DNA from: Burkholderiaceae bacterium
GTDB taxonomy: Bacteria; Pseudomonadota; Gammaproteobacteria; Burkholderiales; Burkholderiaceae_C
DNA: 47,729 nucleotides
Assembly: GCA_016790175.1 (NCBI GenBank)
Contig: JAEUPI010000156.1
Coordinates: 1 to 47,729 of the forward strand
Direction: 5' to 3'
Positions 1 to 8,096 of this stretch are shown piece after piece. Position 1 is the stretch's first letter. Each line of letters begins with the position of its first letter. Below the pieces are notes generated by a model. That model saw only the letters and a list, made by a program, of their open reading frames with translations. It was not told the DNA's origin and searched no databases. Position numbers and translations under genes: made by a program.

Positions 1-644
1 CGCAAGTGCGAGCGCGACAGCTGCTCCAGCGAGCTGCCCATGCGTTCGCTGAGCATCTGGCCCTCGTAGTCGTTCACCGCGACCCAGGTCGCCTGCTCGA
101 CGAAGCGCGACAGCTCGGCGCCGTTGAACATCGGCAGCCCCTGGCCGGGGTCGAACACGAACGGGATGCGTCGTGCGGCGAGCTGCTCGGCATGCTGGAG
201 CATGGCGTCGCGTCCGTCGGGCGCGACGATCGCCAGCGCGATGTCGTCGCGCGGCGGCACAGCGGTTTCGTGCGCCAGTTGCATGGCGCCGGGGTGGAAG
301 GCGGTGATCTGGTTGTTGTCGGTGTCGGTGATGATGATCGCCTGCGCGGTGTAGCTGTCGTTCACGACGCGCACGAGCGACGTGTCCAGGCCCCATCCCT
401 GAAGGCGCTCCACGTAGCCGGAGCCGTCGTTGCCCACGGCCGCCATCACCAGCGGCGTGCCGCCGAGCTGGCTCAGCGTGTAGGCGATGTTGCCGGCGCA
501 GCCGCCGAATTCGCGACGCAGCGTCGGCACGAGGAACGAGACGTTGAGGATGTGCACCTGATCGGGCAGGATCTGCTGCGCGAACCGGCCCGGGAAGTCG
601 GTGATGGTGTCGAAGGCGAGCGAACCGCAGATCAGTGTGGACAT
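1..644 (-). CDS. PfkB-family carbohydrate/nucleoside kinase (partial, C-terminus beyond window)
   Basis: The first 214 residues of a ribokinase-fold kinase are visible; the 3' end runs off the left edge. The N-terminus opens with MSTLICGSLAFDTI, followed by the glycine-rich substrate motif GGCAGNIAYTLSQLGG (about residues 47-62) and AVGNDG, both typical of PfkB sugar/adenosine kinases. The C-terminal GAGD catalytic motif is outside the window, so catalytic competence cannot be judged. ATG at 644 is used; the DUF3426 gene upstream ends at 668, so the two are probably cotranscribed as the tail of the accB-accC-prmA operon. Burkholderiales annotations often name this an adenosine or ribokinase-like kinase. 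The substrate cannot be fixed from sequence. Confidence 0.85.
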   Translation of the reverse strand, partial: MSTLICGSLAFDTITDFPGRFAQQILPDQVHILNVSFLVPTLRREFGGCAGNIAYTLSQLGGTPLVMAAVGNDGSGYVERLQGWGLDTSLVRVVNDSYTAQAIIITDTDNNQITAFHPGAMQLAHETAVPPRDDIALAIVAPDGRDAMLQHAEQLAARRIPFVFDPGQGLPMFNGAELSRFVEQATWVAVNDYEGQMLSERMGSSLEQLSRSHL

Positions 645-667
645 GGATGGCGAGGCGCGACGCGCAC

Positions 668-2113
668 CTAAGGGTAGAAGATCTCGATCGTGTAGCCGGT
701 GACCGGTCTGTCATTGGAGCGCAGCATCACCTGCAGCGGCACCTCCTGTCCGGGCGCGATGGTCGACGCGGCCGAGCCGAGCTCGGCGGGCGTGAGCACG
801 CGGCGCGCGACGAGGCTGCCGCCGGAATCGGTGAGCGTCAGATCCACCGCAGGCATCTGCAGCGGCCATTCACCACGGTTGTGCAACACCATCGCCAGGC
901 GGTACACCTGGGCCTCGCCGATGCGTGTGAGGCCGCTGCTTTCGACGGCCAGCCGGTCGATGCGGCGCAGCGGTTCGATCGTGCAGCCCAGCGCCGCGCA
1001 GGCCGCACCGAGCAGGGGTCTGCTCGCAGGCCAGCGCACGGCGAGCTGGTCGCGCTCGGCGATGGCGAGCTGCAGCACGAGCAACAGGGCGAGCGCGACC
1101 GACGCCACGGACAGCGCGATGCGCACGCCCGGGCGCTGCCAGCGCGCCGCGCGCTCGGCCTCCTGCACGAACGACAGATAGCGCGAGTCCGGCGCGTCGG
1201 CCTCGCCGTCGCCGGCGCGTGATTCGTCCGGGTCCAGCACGATGTCGAGACCCGACGGATGGGCCGTCTGCGGATCGAGCTCGCCGGTCGATCGGAACAT
1301 CGACTCGTAGCTGCCCTCCGAGGCCTCGGCATCGGCATCCACCGGGGCGGGCTCGACGCGCAGAGGCATGTCGCCTGTCGCAGCCGCGGCGGGAGCCGGA
1401 GGCATGGCTGTCGGAAGTGCTGCGCCGGTCCCGGCGGACGGCGTCTGGGCCGTCTGCACGGCCCGCGTCAGCGATGCCGCCGGCGCTGCCGCGGACGCGG
1501 CGGGTGAAGGCCAGGCCGGCGCAGGCCGACTGGGCGCGAAGCCTGGCCTGGATGCTGTCGCGCCCGTGGCTGCGGCCGAGGCGGAAGAGGTCGGCGCGGA
1601 GGTCGCGCCCGAGGGCCTGGGTGGCAGCCCTGTGGCATCGGGCAGCGGCGCGGGCTTGCTGGCCGCCCAGGCCGGCAGCGTCGGGGCTGGTGACGCCTCG
1701 TCCAGCTTCGATGTCTTGCTCGACGACCACGCCGGCGTGGTCGGAGGCGGCAGTGGCGCGAAGCCCGAGTTCGAACGCTGAGCGCCGCGCGTCATGTCGT
1801 GGGCCGGGGGCGATGTGCTGGCGCCGATGCGCACCGAGGCGCCGGTGTCGGGGAACTCGTCGCCCGTCCATTCGGCGCGCTGACGCGGCTGGCGGTTGCG
1901 ATGTGCCAGGTCTTCGAGAACACGCTGTGACGGCGAGACGGACGGCGGCGCTGCCGCGGCGCCGAGTTCGCGCTCGAGATCGAACAGACCTTCGAAGGCA
2001 TTGAACACCTTGGCGCAGCGCCCGCAGCGAACCCAGCCTTCGGAGACCTTGAGCTGGTCCTGCACGACACGGAACACCGTGCTGCAGACGGGGCATCGCG
2101 TGGCCAGGCTCAT
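668..2113 (-). CDS. Zinc-ribbon and DUF3426 domain membrane protein
   Basis: A 481-residue protein with an N-terminal MJ0042-type zinc ribbon: two CxxC pairs, CPVC (7-10) and CGRC (30-33). A long Pro/Ala-rich low-complexity linker (about 90-270) follows, then a single transmembrane segment around 330-352 and a C-terminal DUF3426 domain of about 130 residues that would lie in the periplasm. The family usually sits directly downstream of prmA in betaproteobacteria, as here (61 bp after prmA). Its role is unknown; the design of a cytoplasmic zinc ribbon, a disordered tether and a periplasmic domain resembles a regulatory or scaffold membrane protein. The function is not inferred further. Confidence 0.9.
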   Translation of the reverse strand: MSLATRCPVCSTVFRVVQDQLKVSEGWVRCGRCAKVFNAFEGLFDLERELGAAAAPPSVSPSQRVLEDLAHRNRQPRQRAEWTGDEFPDTGASVRIGASTSPPAHDMTRGAQRSNSGFAPLPPPTTPAWSSSKTSKLDEASPAPTLPAWAASKPAPLPDATGLPPRPSGATSAPTSSASAAATGATASRPGFAPSRPAPAWPSPAASAAAPAASLTRAVQTAQTPSAGTGAALPTAMPPAPAAAATGDMPLRVEPAPVDADAEASEGSYESMFRSTGELDPQTAHPSGLDIVLDPDESRAGDGEADAPDSRYLSFVQEAERAARWQRPGVRIALSVASVALALLLVLQLAIAERDQLAVRWPASRPLLGAACAALGCTIEPLRRIDRLAVESSGLTRIGEAQVYRLAMVLHNRGEWPLQMPAVDLTLTDSGGSLVARRVLTPAELGSAASTIAPGQEVPLQVMLRSNDRPVTGYTIEIFYP

Positions 2114-2174
2114 GCGTCGGATGATGCCATGCGTGGCGCACAGGCTTTGCGCGGAACGCCGGTCTCCGGGGTCG

Positions 2175-3077
2175 TCAGCGGCTGCGTCGACCCGTCATCA
2201 GGATCCAGCCGTCCTGCGCGTCGGCGACCAGCAGCGCCAGCATCGGCGCATAGGCCGCACGCAACGCCTCGGCCTGCCGCTCGAGAATGCCGGCCAGCAC
2301 GAGATCGCCGCCCACGGCGACATGCGCGCACAACAACGGCGCCAGTACCGTCAACGGTGTCGCCAGGATATTGGCCAGCACGAGGTCGTACTCGCCTCGC
2401 GCCTGCTCAGGCCCGCCGGCGACGAGCGGGACGCCGTTGGCCGCTGCGTTGTCGCGGGTCGCTTGCACGGCGGCGCCATCGATATCCACCGCGTCGACGT
2501 TCGTCGCACCGTGCAAGGCAGCCGCGATGGCCAGCACGCCTGAACCGCAGCCGTAGTCCAGCACCCGGTGCCAGCAAGAGGACTGCTTCGGCGCTTGTCG
2601 AGCGATCCAGCGCAAGCACATCTGGGTCGTCGGATGCGTGCCGGTGCCAAAGGCCTGGCCCGGGTCGAGCCGTATCACGCGGGTTGCACCCGGCGGCACC
2701 TCGTGCCAGCTCGGCACGATCCAGAAACCGGGGCTCACCGCCACCGGTTCGAACTGCGACTGCGTGAGACGCACCCAGTCGGCATCGGGCAGGTCGCGCA
2801 GGCCCACCAGGCGAACGCCCTCGCCGCCGGACCAGGCCAGCGCCCATGCCGCTGCCGCGCGGGCGCGCGCTTCGTCGGCGAACAGGGCCACCAGGCGCGA
2901 ATGCGGCCAGGCTGCCGGCGGAGCCGGCATGCCCGGCTCGCCGTACAGCGCGCGCTCATCGGGGCCGTCGGCCTGCGCGTCCTCGACCGACACCGAACCC
3001 GCCTCCAGCGTCTCGATCAGCTGCTGCGACAACGCCTCGACCAGCGGCTCGCCCGCCAGCAGCACCAGCTCGACCAT
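2175..3077 (-). CDS. prmA: Ribosomal protein L11 methyltransferase PrmA
   Basis: 300 residues, the usual PrmA length. An N-terminal L11-recognition domain precedes a Rossmann SAM-methyltransferase domain. Visible motifs are the PrmA signature GTGTHPTT (144-151), SAM motif I DYGCGSG (174-180), an acidic DAVDID segment ending motif II, and LANIL, the NPPF-like motif. The enzyme trimethylates ribosomal protein L11 in the cytoplasm. The gene starts 13 bp after the accC stop codon, in the standard accB-accC-prmA order, so it is almost certainly cotranscribed with the biotin carboxylase genes. Confidence 0.96.
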   Translation of the reverse strand: MVELVLLAGEPLVEALSQQLIETLEAGSVSVEDAQADGPDERALYGEPGMPAPPAAWPHSRLVALFADEARARAAAAWALAWSGGEGVRLVGLRDLPDADWVRLTQSQFEPVAVSPGFWIVPSWHEVPPGATRVIRLDPGQAFGTGTHPTTQMCLRWIARQAPKQSSCWHRVLDYGCGSGVLAIAAALHGATNVDAVDIDGAAVQATRDNAAANGVPLVAGGPEQARGEYDLVLANILATPLTVLAPLLCAHVAVGGDLVLAGILERQAEALRAAYAPMLALLVADAQDGWILMTGRRSR

Positions 3078-3090
3078 GCCCCTGTGCCTG

Positions 3091-4440
3091 TCAGCGGCTG
3101 CGCTGCGCGAGCCAGCCTTCGAGATAGTGGATGCTGGTGCCGCCCTCGACGAACTTGGCGTCGGCCATCAGCTCGCGGTGCAGCGCAACGTTGGTGTGGA
3201 TGCCCTCGACCACGGTTTCCGACAGCGCGGTACGCATGCGGGCCAGGGCCTGCTCGCGCGTGTCGCCGTGCACGATCACCTTGCCGATCATCGAGTCGTA
3301 GTTCGGCGGCACCATGTAGTTGGTGTACGCATGCGAATCGACGCGCACGCCAGGCCCGCCCGGCGGGTGCCACATCGTGATGCGGCCGGGCGACGGGGTG
3401 AACTTGTACGGGTCTTCGGCGTTGATGCGGCATTCGATGGCATGGCCGCGCATCTGGATCTGACGCTGCGCAAACGGCAGCTTCTCGCCGGCGGCGACGC
3501 GGATCTGCGTCTGCACGATGTCGATGCCGGTCACGAGTTCGGTCACCGGGTGTTCGACCTGCACCCGCGTGTTCATCTCGATGAAGTAGAACTCGCCGTT
3601 CTCGTACAGGAACTCGAAGGTGCCCGCACCACGGTAGCCCATCTTCTTGCAGGCCGTCGCGCAGCGGTCGCCCACGCGCTCGATTGCGCGTCGAGGGATG
3701 CCAGGGGCCGGGGCCTCCTCGATGATCTTCTGATGCCGCCGCTGCATCGAACAATCGCGCTCGCCGAGCCAGACGGCGTTCTTGTGCTCGTCGGCCATGA
3801 CCTGGATTTCCACGTGGCGCGGGTTCTCGAGGAACTTCTCCATGTAGACGGCCGGGTTGCCGAAGGCCGCGCCCGCCTCGCCGCGGGTGGTCTGCACCGC
3901 ATGGATCAGGGCCGCCTCGGTGTGCACCACGCGCATGCCGCGGCCGCCGCCGCCGCCGGCCGCCTTGATGATCACCGGATAGCCGATCGAGCGGGCGATG
4001 CGGATGATCTCCTTCGGATCGTCGGGCAAGGCGCCCTCGGAGCCCGGCACACAAGGCACGCCGGTCTTGATCATGGTCTGCTTGGCCATGACCTTGTCAC
4101 CCATCATGCGGATCGACTCCGGCGTCGGCCCGATGAAGACGAAACCGCTTCGTTCGACCCGTTCGGCGAAGTCGGCGTTTTCCGACAGGAAGCCGTAGCC
4201 TGGGTGAATCGCCTCGGCGTCTGTCACCTCAGCGGTCGAGATGATCGCCGGCATGTTCAGGTAACTCTGCGCCGACGGCGCCGGGCCGATGCACACCGCC
4301 TCATCGGCCAGTTTCACGTACTTGGCCTCGCGGTCGGCCTGCGAGTAGACAACGACCGACTGGATGCCCATCTCGCGACAGGCGCGTTGGACGCGCAGCG
4401 CGATCTCCCCGCGGTTGGCGATCAGGATCTTCTTGAACAT
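3091..4440 (-). CDS. accC: Acetyl-CoA carboxylase biotin carboxylase subunit
   Basis: 449 residues, full length for AccC. The N-terminal biotin carboxylase domain starts [17 protein letters not shown]. The ATP-grasp glycine loop GGGGGRGM is at 162-169, and the catalytic [10 protein letters not shown] segment is around 290. The enzyme carboxylates the biotin carried by AccB using ATP and bicarbonate, the first half-reaction of malonyl-CoA synthesis. The start ATG at 4440 has AGGAA just upstream. It lies 74 bp downstream of accB in one operon; carboxyltransferase genes accA and accD are not in the window. Confidence 0.98.
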   Translation of the reverse strand: MFKKILIANRGEIALRVQRACREMGIQSVVVYSQADREAKYVKLADEAVCIGPAPSAQSYLNMPAIISTAEVTDAEAIHPGYGFLSENADFAERVERSGFVFIGPTPESIRMMGDKVMAKQTMIKTGVPCVPGSEGALPDDPKEIIRIARSIGYPVIIKAAGGGGGRGMRVVHTEAALIHAVQTTRGEAGAAFGNPAVYMEKFLENPRHVEIQVMADEHKNAVWLGERDCSMQRRHQKIIEEAPAPGIPRRAIERVGDRCATACKKMGYRGAGTFEFLYENGEFYFIEMNTRVQVEHPVTELVTGIDIVQTQIRVAAGEKLPFAQRQIQMRGHAIECRINAEDPYKFTPSPGRITMWHPPGGPGVRVDSHAYTNYMVPPNYDSMIGKVIVHGDTREQALARMRTALSETVVEGIHTNVALHRELMADAKFVEGGTSIHYLEGWLAQRSR

Positions 4441-4514
4441 CAGGTTCCTTCAGCGCCGCGGCCGGCCTCCAGACTCGGCGATCGTGCGCCGAGGCCAGCG
4501 GTCCGCGGCCGCGG

Positions 4515-4991
4515 TCACTCGATCACGAACAGCGGTTGGTCGAATTCGACAGCCTGACCGTTCTCGACCAGGATCTTCGTGATCGTGCCGGCCCGGTCGG
4601 CATCGATCTCGTTCATGATCTTCATCGCCTCGATGATGCAGATCGGGTCGCCCTCTTTGACGGCCGCGCCCACATCGACCAACGGCTTCGCGCCAGGGCT
4701 CGACGCGCGATAGAAGGTGCCGACCATCGGCGATCGCACCACATGACCGGTCAACGCCGCAGGGGCCGCCGCCTCGGCCACCGGGACAGCGACTGCAGCG
4801 GCCATGGCAGGTATCGGCGCGGCCGGTATCACGGGTGCGCCGGCGACCGCCGGGGCGTAGGTGAGCGCAGCTGACGGAGCACGCTCGGACTTGACGATGC
4901 GCACTTTGCCATCGGCCTCGGTGATCTCGAGCTCGGAGATGTTCGACTCCGAGACCAGATCGACCAGGGTCTTCAGCTTTCGCAAGTCCAT
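4515..4991 (-). CDS. accB: Acetyl-CoA carboxylase biotin carboxyl carrier protein
   Basis: 158 residues. The start ATG at 4991 is chosen because it begins the conserved N-terminus [13 protein letters not shown] and follows a good GAGGAA ribosome site; a longer frame to 5090 has no such support. The layout is an N-terminal helical segment, an Ala/Pro-rich linker (about 50-85) and a C-terminal biotinyl domain. The biotin attachment motif is EAMKIMNEI with Lys124, 35 residues from the C-terminus as expected. It carries biotin between AccC and the carboxyltransferase. It is the first gene of the accB-accC-prmA run. Confidence 0.97.
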   Translation of the reverse strand: MDLRKLKTLVDLVSESNISELEITEADGKVRIVKSERAPSAALTYAPAVAGAPVIPAAPIPAMAAAVAVPVAEAAAPAALTGHVVRSPMVGTFYRASSPGAKPLVDVGAAVKEGDPICIIEAMKIMNEIDADRAGTITKILVENGQAVEFDQPLFVIE

Positions 4992-5255
4992 GCGAGATTC
5001 CTCCAGGACGGTTCGCGAACGCGGACCGCACGACGCCACTCCCCGAAATTGCTGTCTAGTTGTCTTGTGGCGGCGCGCATTGTGCGCCAACTGACGCCAA
5101 TTTCATTGATATCGGAGCGGGGGCCGTGGCCTTGTGCCGACATCCGAGGCGCAACCGACAGGATCACGAGCCAAGGGCTGGAGGCCCATGGCACGCGTCA
5201 GGGCCCGATTGTCAGTCCGGCACCTATGGCTTTTGGAAGCAAAAGCATGGCGAAC
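4992..5255. other. Intergenic region upstream of accB
   Basis: 264 bp between the tlpA-like stop and accB. It should hold the accB operon promoter, but I find no convincing -35/-10 pair. A small hairpin lies next to the tlpA-like stop (5229-5246). No coding remnant of aroQ, which often sits here in Burkholderiales, is recognisable in any frame. Confidence 0.5.
5229..5246 (-). terminator. Small hairpin after the tlpA-like gene
   Basis: A perfect 7-bp stem GCTTTTG/CAAAAGC with a 4-nt loop, 9 bases downstream of the tlpA-like stop (minus strand). There is no U-tract after it, so it is at best a weak or Rho-assisted terminator, or an mRNA 3'-end stabiliser. Confidence 0.3.
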
Positions 5256-5789
5256 TCAGCTCTTGGCGGCTCTTTTGGACCAATTGACGAGATCTTCGTC
5301 TCTAGTCTCGCCGAGTTTTCGGTCGAGTACACGGCCGTCGCCGCGAAACGCCACCGTGAACGGCAGGCCGCCCTGCTGGTTGCCCAGACGGCGCATCAAC
5401 TCCAGCCCCTCGATGCCGGCCAGCGCAACGGGCAGTTCCAGCTTGAAGCGGCCGACGAACTCGATCACCGGCACTGGTGCATCAACGGCCAGAGCGAGCA
5501 CCTGCCAGCCTTGACCATCTGGGGACCTCAGGAATCGCTGGAATGCCGGCATCTCTCGGATACATGGCACGCACCACGTGGCCCAGAAGTTGAGGATAAG
5601 GGGCTTACCCGTCAAGTGAGCCATCACAAACTCTGTGCCTTCCGGTCGTGCGAAGCGCATCGTCCACAGGCCTTGCGGGTCGTCGTCGCCAGGGTCGGCA
5701 CTCAGCCGCCGCCACGCAACCCCGGCACCAGTCATTGCCGCTAGCGCCCCGATCCCGGCGCCAAGCCAGAGTCGCCGTGACCGAGTCAT
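5256..5789 (-). CDS. TlpA-family thiol-disulfide oxidoreductase
   Basis: 177 residues with a thioredoxin fold of the TlpA/ResA type. The N-terminus carries a membrane anchor or signal (about 7-27) preceded by SRRLWLG, which resembles a twin-arginine motif. The redox centre is WATWCVPC with Cys73 and Cys76, and a cis-Pro segment GLPFTV lies later. It probably acts in the periplasm as a disulfide reductase, for instance in cytochrome c maturation or general thiol reduction; the partner is not known. It overlaps the upstream hypothetical gene by 4 bp (ATGA). Confidence 0.92.
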   Translation of the reverse strand: MTRSRRLWLGAGIGALAAMTGAGVAWRRLSADPGDDDPQGLWTMRFARPEGTEFVMAHLTGKPLILNFWATWCVPCIREMPAFQRFLRSPDGQGWQVLALAVDAPVPVIEFVGRFKLELPVALAGIEGLELMRRLGNQQGGLPFTVAFRGDGRVLDRKLGETRDEDLVNWSKRAAKS

Positions 5790-6370
5790 GTCGGCTCGAC
5801 GTTCAGCAGCGTTGCCAACGCGCTGGAGTCGCCCCGCCAGGTTCTGCCCTTGGCGTCGGGCTTGAGTCCACCACGCAAGTCGTCGCTGTCGAGCACATGC
5901 AGGAACAGTTGAACCGGTTGGCCCAACTCCTCGCTGGGCTCCAGAAGCGCCAGCACGTCGTGCCGTTCGGCACCGTGGCCGGCGAACGCGAAGTCCGCGT
6001 GCTGGTTCAGCAGTTCGATCTCGGCGGCCTTGGGGTCATCGCAATACAGCTCGATCTGGATGACCGAACGACGGGTTGCGGTGCCGCGCCAGACGGCGCC
6101 TGCGAGGTGGGGCCGGAAGTCGGCGAGCCGCTCCATCCAGCGCAGCGCAAGGCGCCGCAGTGCCCTCAGCTCCGCGGGCTGTGTGTCAGCCATGAAGACG
6201 GACAGATACTCGCGCACGCTGTCCTCGACGGCCTCGTTGCTCGGTAATTCGGAGGCTCTCGCGTGGCGGCGCAACAGATCGCGCGCGGCCTTCCTCTTGG
6301 CGGCACCGTATTCGAGACCGTCTTCGACGACCAGCCGCGCCGCAGCCGACGTCAGGTCGTTCAGTGGCAT
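5786..6370 (-). CDS. Conserved hypothetical protein
   Basis: 194 residues, no domain I can name with confidence. It is soluble and charged, with an Ala/Arg-rich helical N-terminus (about 1-80) and an alpha/beta C-terminal half that contains a segment IQIELYCDDPKAAEIELL. Homologues of this type sit between tlpA-like genes and nearby cell-wall genes in related genomes. It overlaps the tlpA-like gene by ATGA, so translation is probably coupled. There is no Shine-Dalgarno sequence; a TAGAAT hexamer ends six bases before the ATG (see promoter entry), suggesting a leaderless message. Function unknown. Confidence 0.8.
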   Translation of the reverse strand: MPLNDLTSAAARLVVEDGLEYGAAKRKAARDLLRRHARASELPSNEAVEDSVREYLSVFMADTQPAELRALRRLALRWMERLADFRPHLAGAVWRGTATRRSVIQIELYCDDPKAAEIELLNQHADFAFAGHGAERHDVLALLEPSEELGQPVQLFLHVLDSDDLRGGLKPDAKGRTWRGDSSALATLLNVEPT

Positions 6371-6376
6371 GGCCCG

Positions 6377-6382
6377 ATTCTA
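6377..6382 (-). promoter_or_regulatory. -10-like TAGAAT, 6 bases before the hypothetical gene ATG
   Basis: TAGAAT on the minus strand, six bases (CGGGCC) before the ATG at 6370, in a GC-rich setting. No -35 hexamer and no ribosome site are obvious. The spacing places a transcription start at or next to the A of the ATG. Confidence 0.5.
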
Positions 6383-6410
6383 GGCAGCGCGGCGCAGGCT
6401 CAGGCGGCGC

Positions 6411-6470
6411 GGGGCCGTCCCAAGCCGACTGATCCCCCTCGGGGGGACGCGCGCAGCGAGCCCGTGGGCA
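6411..6470 (+). repeat. Dispersed GC-rich repeat, copy A
   Basis: Lies in the gap between mtgA and the hypothetical gene. The core is CCCCC-TC-GGGGGG, preceded by GGGGCCGTCCCAAG and followed by a GCGCAGCGAG-type half. The same order of blocks occurs at 35926-35999 (opposite strand) and 37495-37563. Here the repeat reads on the strand opposite to the genes. Relatives of this repeat are, from memory, common between genes of Comamonadaceae and related Burkholderiales. Confidence 0.7.
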
Positions 6471-6473
6471 GAC

Positions 6474-7220
6474 TCAGGGCAGCTCCACATCGTCCATGCG
6501 CGCAGCGACGGTGGCCGCGCGGCTGGCGATGTAGACAGAGTTCGGTCGGCGTTCGAAAAGCTTCGGTGACGGGAGCATGACGGCCAGCCGGGCTGCCGCC
6601 GCCGTGCCGATGCGGGAGGCGTCGACACGGTAGTAGTGCCGCGAGGCGGCCTGGGCACCGAAGACGCCTTCGCCCCATTCCACGTGGTTCAGATAGATCT
6701 CCAGGATGCGCCGCTTGGTCAGCAGCGTCTCGAGCGCACCGGCGATGACGAACTCCTGCGCCTTGCGCGCGATGCTGCGCTCGCCGGTCAGGAAGAGGTT
6801 CTTCGCCAGCTGCTGCGTGATCGTGGAGCCGCCGACGATCTTGGGCGGACGTCGGCGCGCGATGGCCTGGCCGGTCTGTCTTGCCGCTTGGCGCGCGGCC
6901 ATCGACTCGGCGCGCTGGTTTCGCTCCCACGCGCGCTCGATCGCCTCCCAATCGAAGCCGGCGTGGTCGACGAAGCCGGCGTCCTCGGCAGCGATGACGG
7001 CACGTTTGAGCGTGTCGGCGATTGCGGTGTCGTCGACCCAGGCCTGGGCCCACGGCACGACGCCACGATCGTGCCAGATGCGCGCGATCTCGCTGCGCTG
7101 GAAGGTGGTGGACTGCGGGGCGATCCAGGCCATTGCCGCAATTCGGAGCACGAAATAGAGCTGGAGACTGAGCGTGGCAACCAGCAGCAACGCCGCAAGG
7201 CGGAACAGCGACCGCATCAT
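6474..7220 (-). CDS. mtgA: Monofunctional peptidoglycan glycosyltransferase MtgA
   Basis: 248 residues. ATG at 7220 (or 7217) is chosen because it directly precedes the membrane anchor LFRLAALLLVATLSLQLYFV (5-24) and lies 7 bp after the tonB-like stop with GAGGCGG as ribosome site; the longer frame is antisense-like. The glycosyltransferase family 51 motifs are present: AAEDAGF with catalytic Glu79, then GGSTITQQLAKNLFL (130-144) and a later EIYLNHVEWG. It polymerises lipid II into glycan strands at the outer face of the inner membrane. No transpeptidase domain. Confidence 0.96.
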   Translation of the reverse strand: MMRSLFRLAALLLVATLSLQLYFVLRIAAMAWIAPQSTTFQRSEIARIWHDRGVVPWAQAWVDDTAIADTLKRAVIAAEDAGFVDHAGFDWEAIERAWERNQRAESMAARQAARQTGQAIARRRPPKIVGGSTITQQLAKNLFLTGERSIARKAQEFVIAGALETLLTKRRILEIYLNHVEWGEGVFGAQAASRHYYRVDASRIGTAAAARLAVMLPSPKLFERRPNSVYIASRAATVAARMDDVELP

Positions 7221-7227
7221 CACCGCC

Positions 7228-8094
7228 TCACCGGGTCGGATTCGCGCTGAGCGTGGTCTCGAGGCCGTCTTCGCGCGTGAATCGGAAGCGCGAAGTGACG
7301 ACGATCTGATCGGCTTGCGCACGCATGGCGCTGGTGAACGGGCCGAAAGGCGAGGCGGCGTGCACGATGGCCACTGCGCGCCGGTCGAGGATGCGCGACT
7401 TGGACGGGTAGACCACGTCGGCCTCCACCACACGACCCAACGCGTCGACCGTGACGTTCATCGTCAGCTCGCCGTAGAGTTTCTTGCCCTGGTATTCGGG
7501 AAAGTCGCGGGTGCCGCGGTCCTCGATGCGGCGCCGCAATTGGTCGTAGTAGACCGCGTAGATCTCCTCCCGCGTCGCCGGACTGATGTAGCGCTTCTTC
7601 GGGCGAGCGTTCTCCTCGTTGATGCGCTTCTCGATCTCGGCCAGCAGCTTCAGCAGTTGGCGGCGCCGCTCCTCCTGCTCGCGCTCCTGCGGCGTACCGG
7701 CTTCGCGACTGGGGTCCGGCGCGGGCAGCAGGGCCACTTCGCGCCGCACCTGAGCCAGCAACTGGTGCTGCTGCTCCTGCAATTGCTCGACCTTGCGCTT
7801 GGCTTCCTGCGGCGAATCACCGAGCTCGACCAGCGCCGATGCCGGAAGCGGCGTCGTGGCACGGCCCTTGTCGGCCTCGCCGCCGCCCGCGAGATTCGCC
7901 TGCGCGATCGCCTGAGCGCGAGTCGGTGACTCGCTCGAGCGCGCGTTGACCAGAATCACTTCGAGAGGGTTGTCCTTGAACACGCGGTCGAATCGCTCGG
8001 GGTCGGCGATGCGGAAGGCGAGCAGACCGGCGTGCGTGCCGATCGACACCAGCAGCGCCCAGTGCAGCGTGGTCAGTCGCGGAATCGTCGGCAT
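7228..8094 (-). CDS. TonB-like energy-transducing protein
   Basis: 288 residues. ATG at 8094, 2 bp after the RNase stop, is preferred over a TTG at 8100. The layout is a short cytoplasmic N-terminus, one transmembrane anchor (about 13-30), an unusual Gln/Glu/Arg-rich helical segment (about 95-160) likely to form a coiled coil, and a C-terminal TonB domain (about 185-285) ending in SRFRFTREDG. TonB proteins transmit proton-motive force from ExbB/ExbD to outer-membrane receptors, but the usual Pro-Lys/Pro-Glu spacer is absent and no exbB or exbD is nearby. It could serve another envelope role. Confidence 0.85.
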   Translation of the reverse strand: MPTIPRLTTLHWALLVSIGTHAGLLAFRIADPERFDRVFKDNPLEVILVNARSSESPTRAQAIAQANLAGGGEADKGRATTPLPASALVELGDSPQEAKRKVEQLQEQQHQLLAQVRREVALLPAPDPSREAGTPQEREQEERRRQLLKLLAEIEKRINEENARPKKRYISPATREEIYAVYYDQLRRRIEDRGTRDFPEYQGKKLYGELTMNVTVDALGRVVEADVVYPSKSRILDRRAVAIVHAASPFGPFTSAMRAQADQIVVTSRFRFTREDGLETTLSANPTR

Positions 8095-8096
8095 GG

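Noticed and set aside
2638-4557. Long open frame (639 codons) on the plus strand opposite accC
   Set aside because: It is antisense to the clearly conserved accC and accB, and its product is His/Arg/Asp-rich in the manner of shadow frames in GC-rich DNA.
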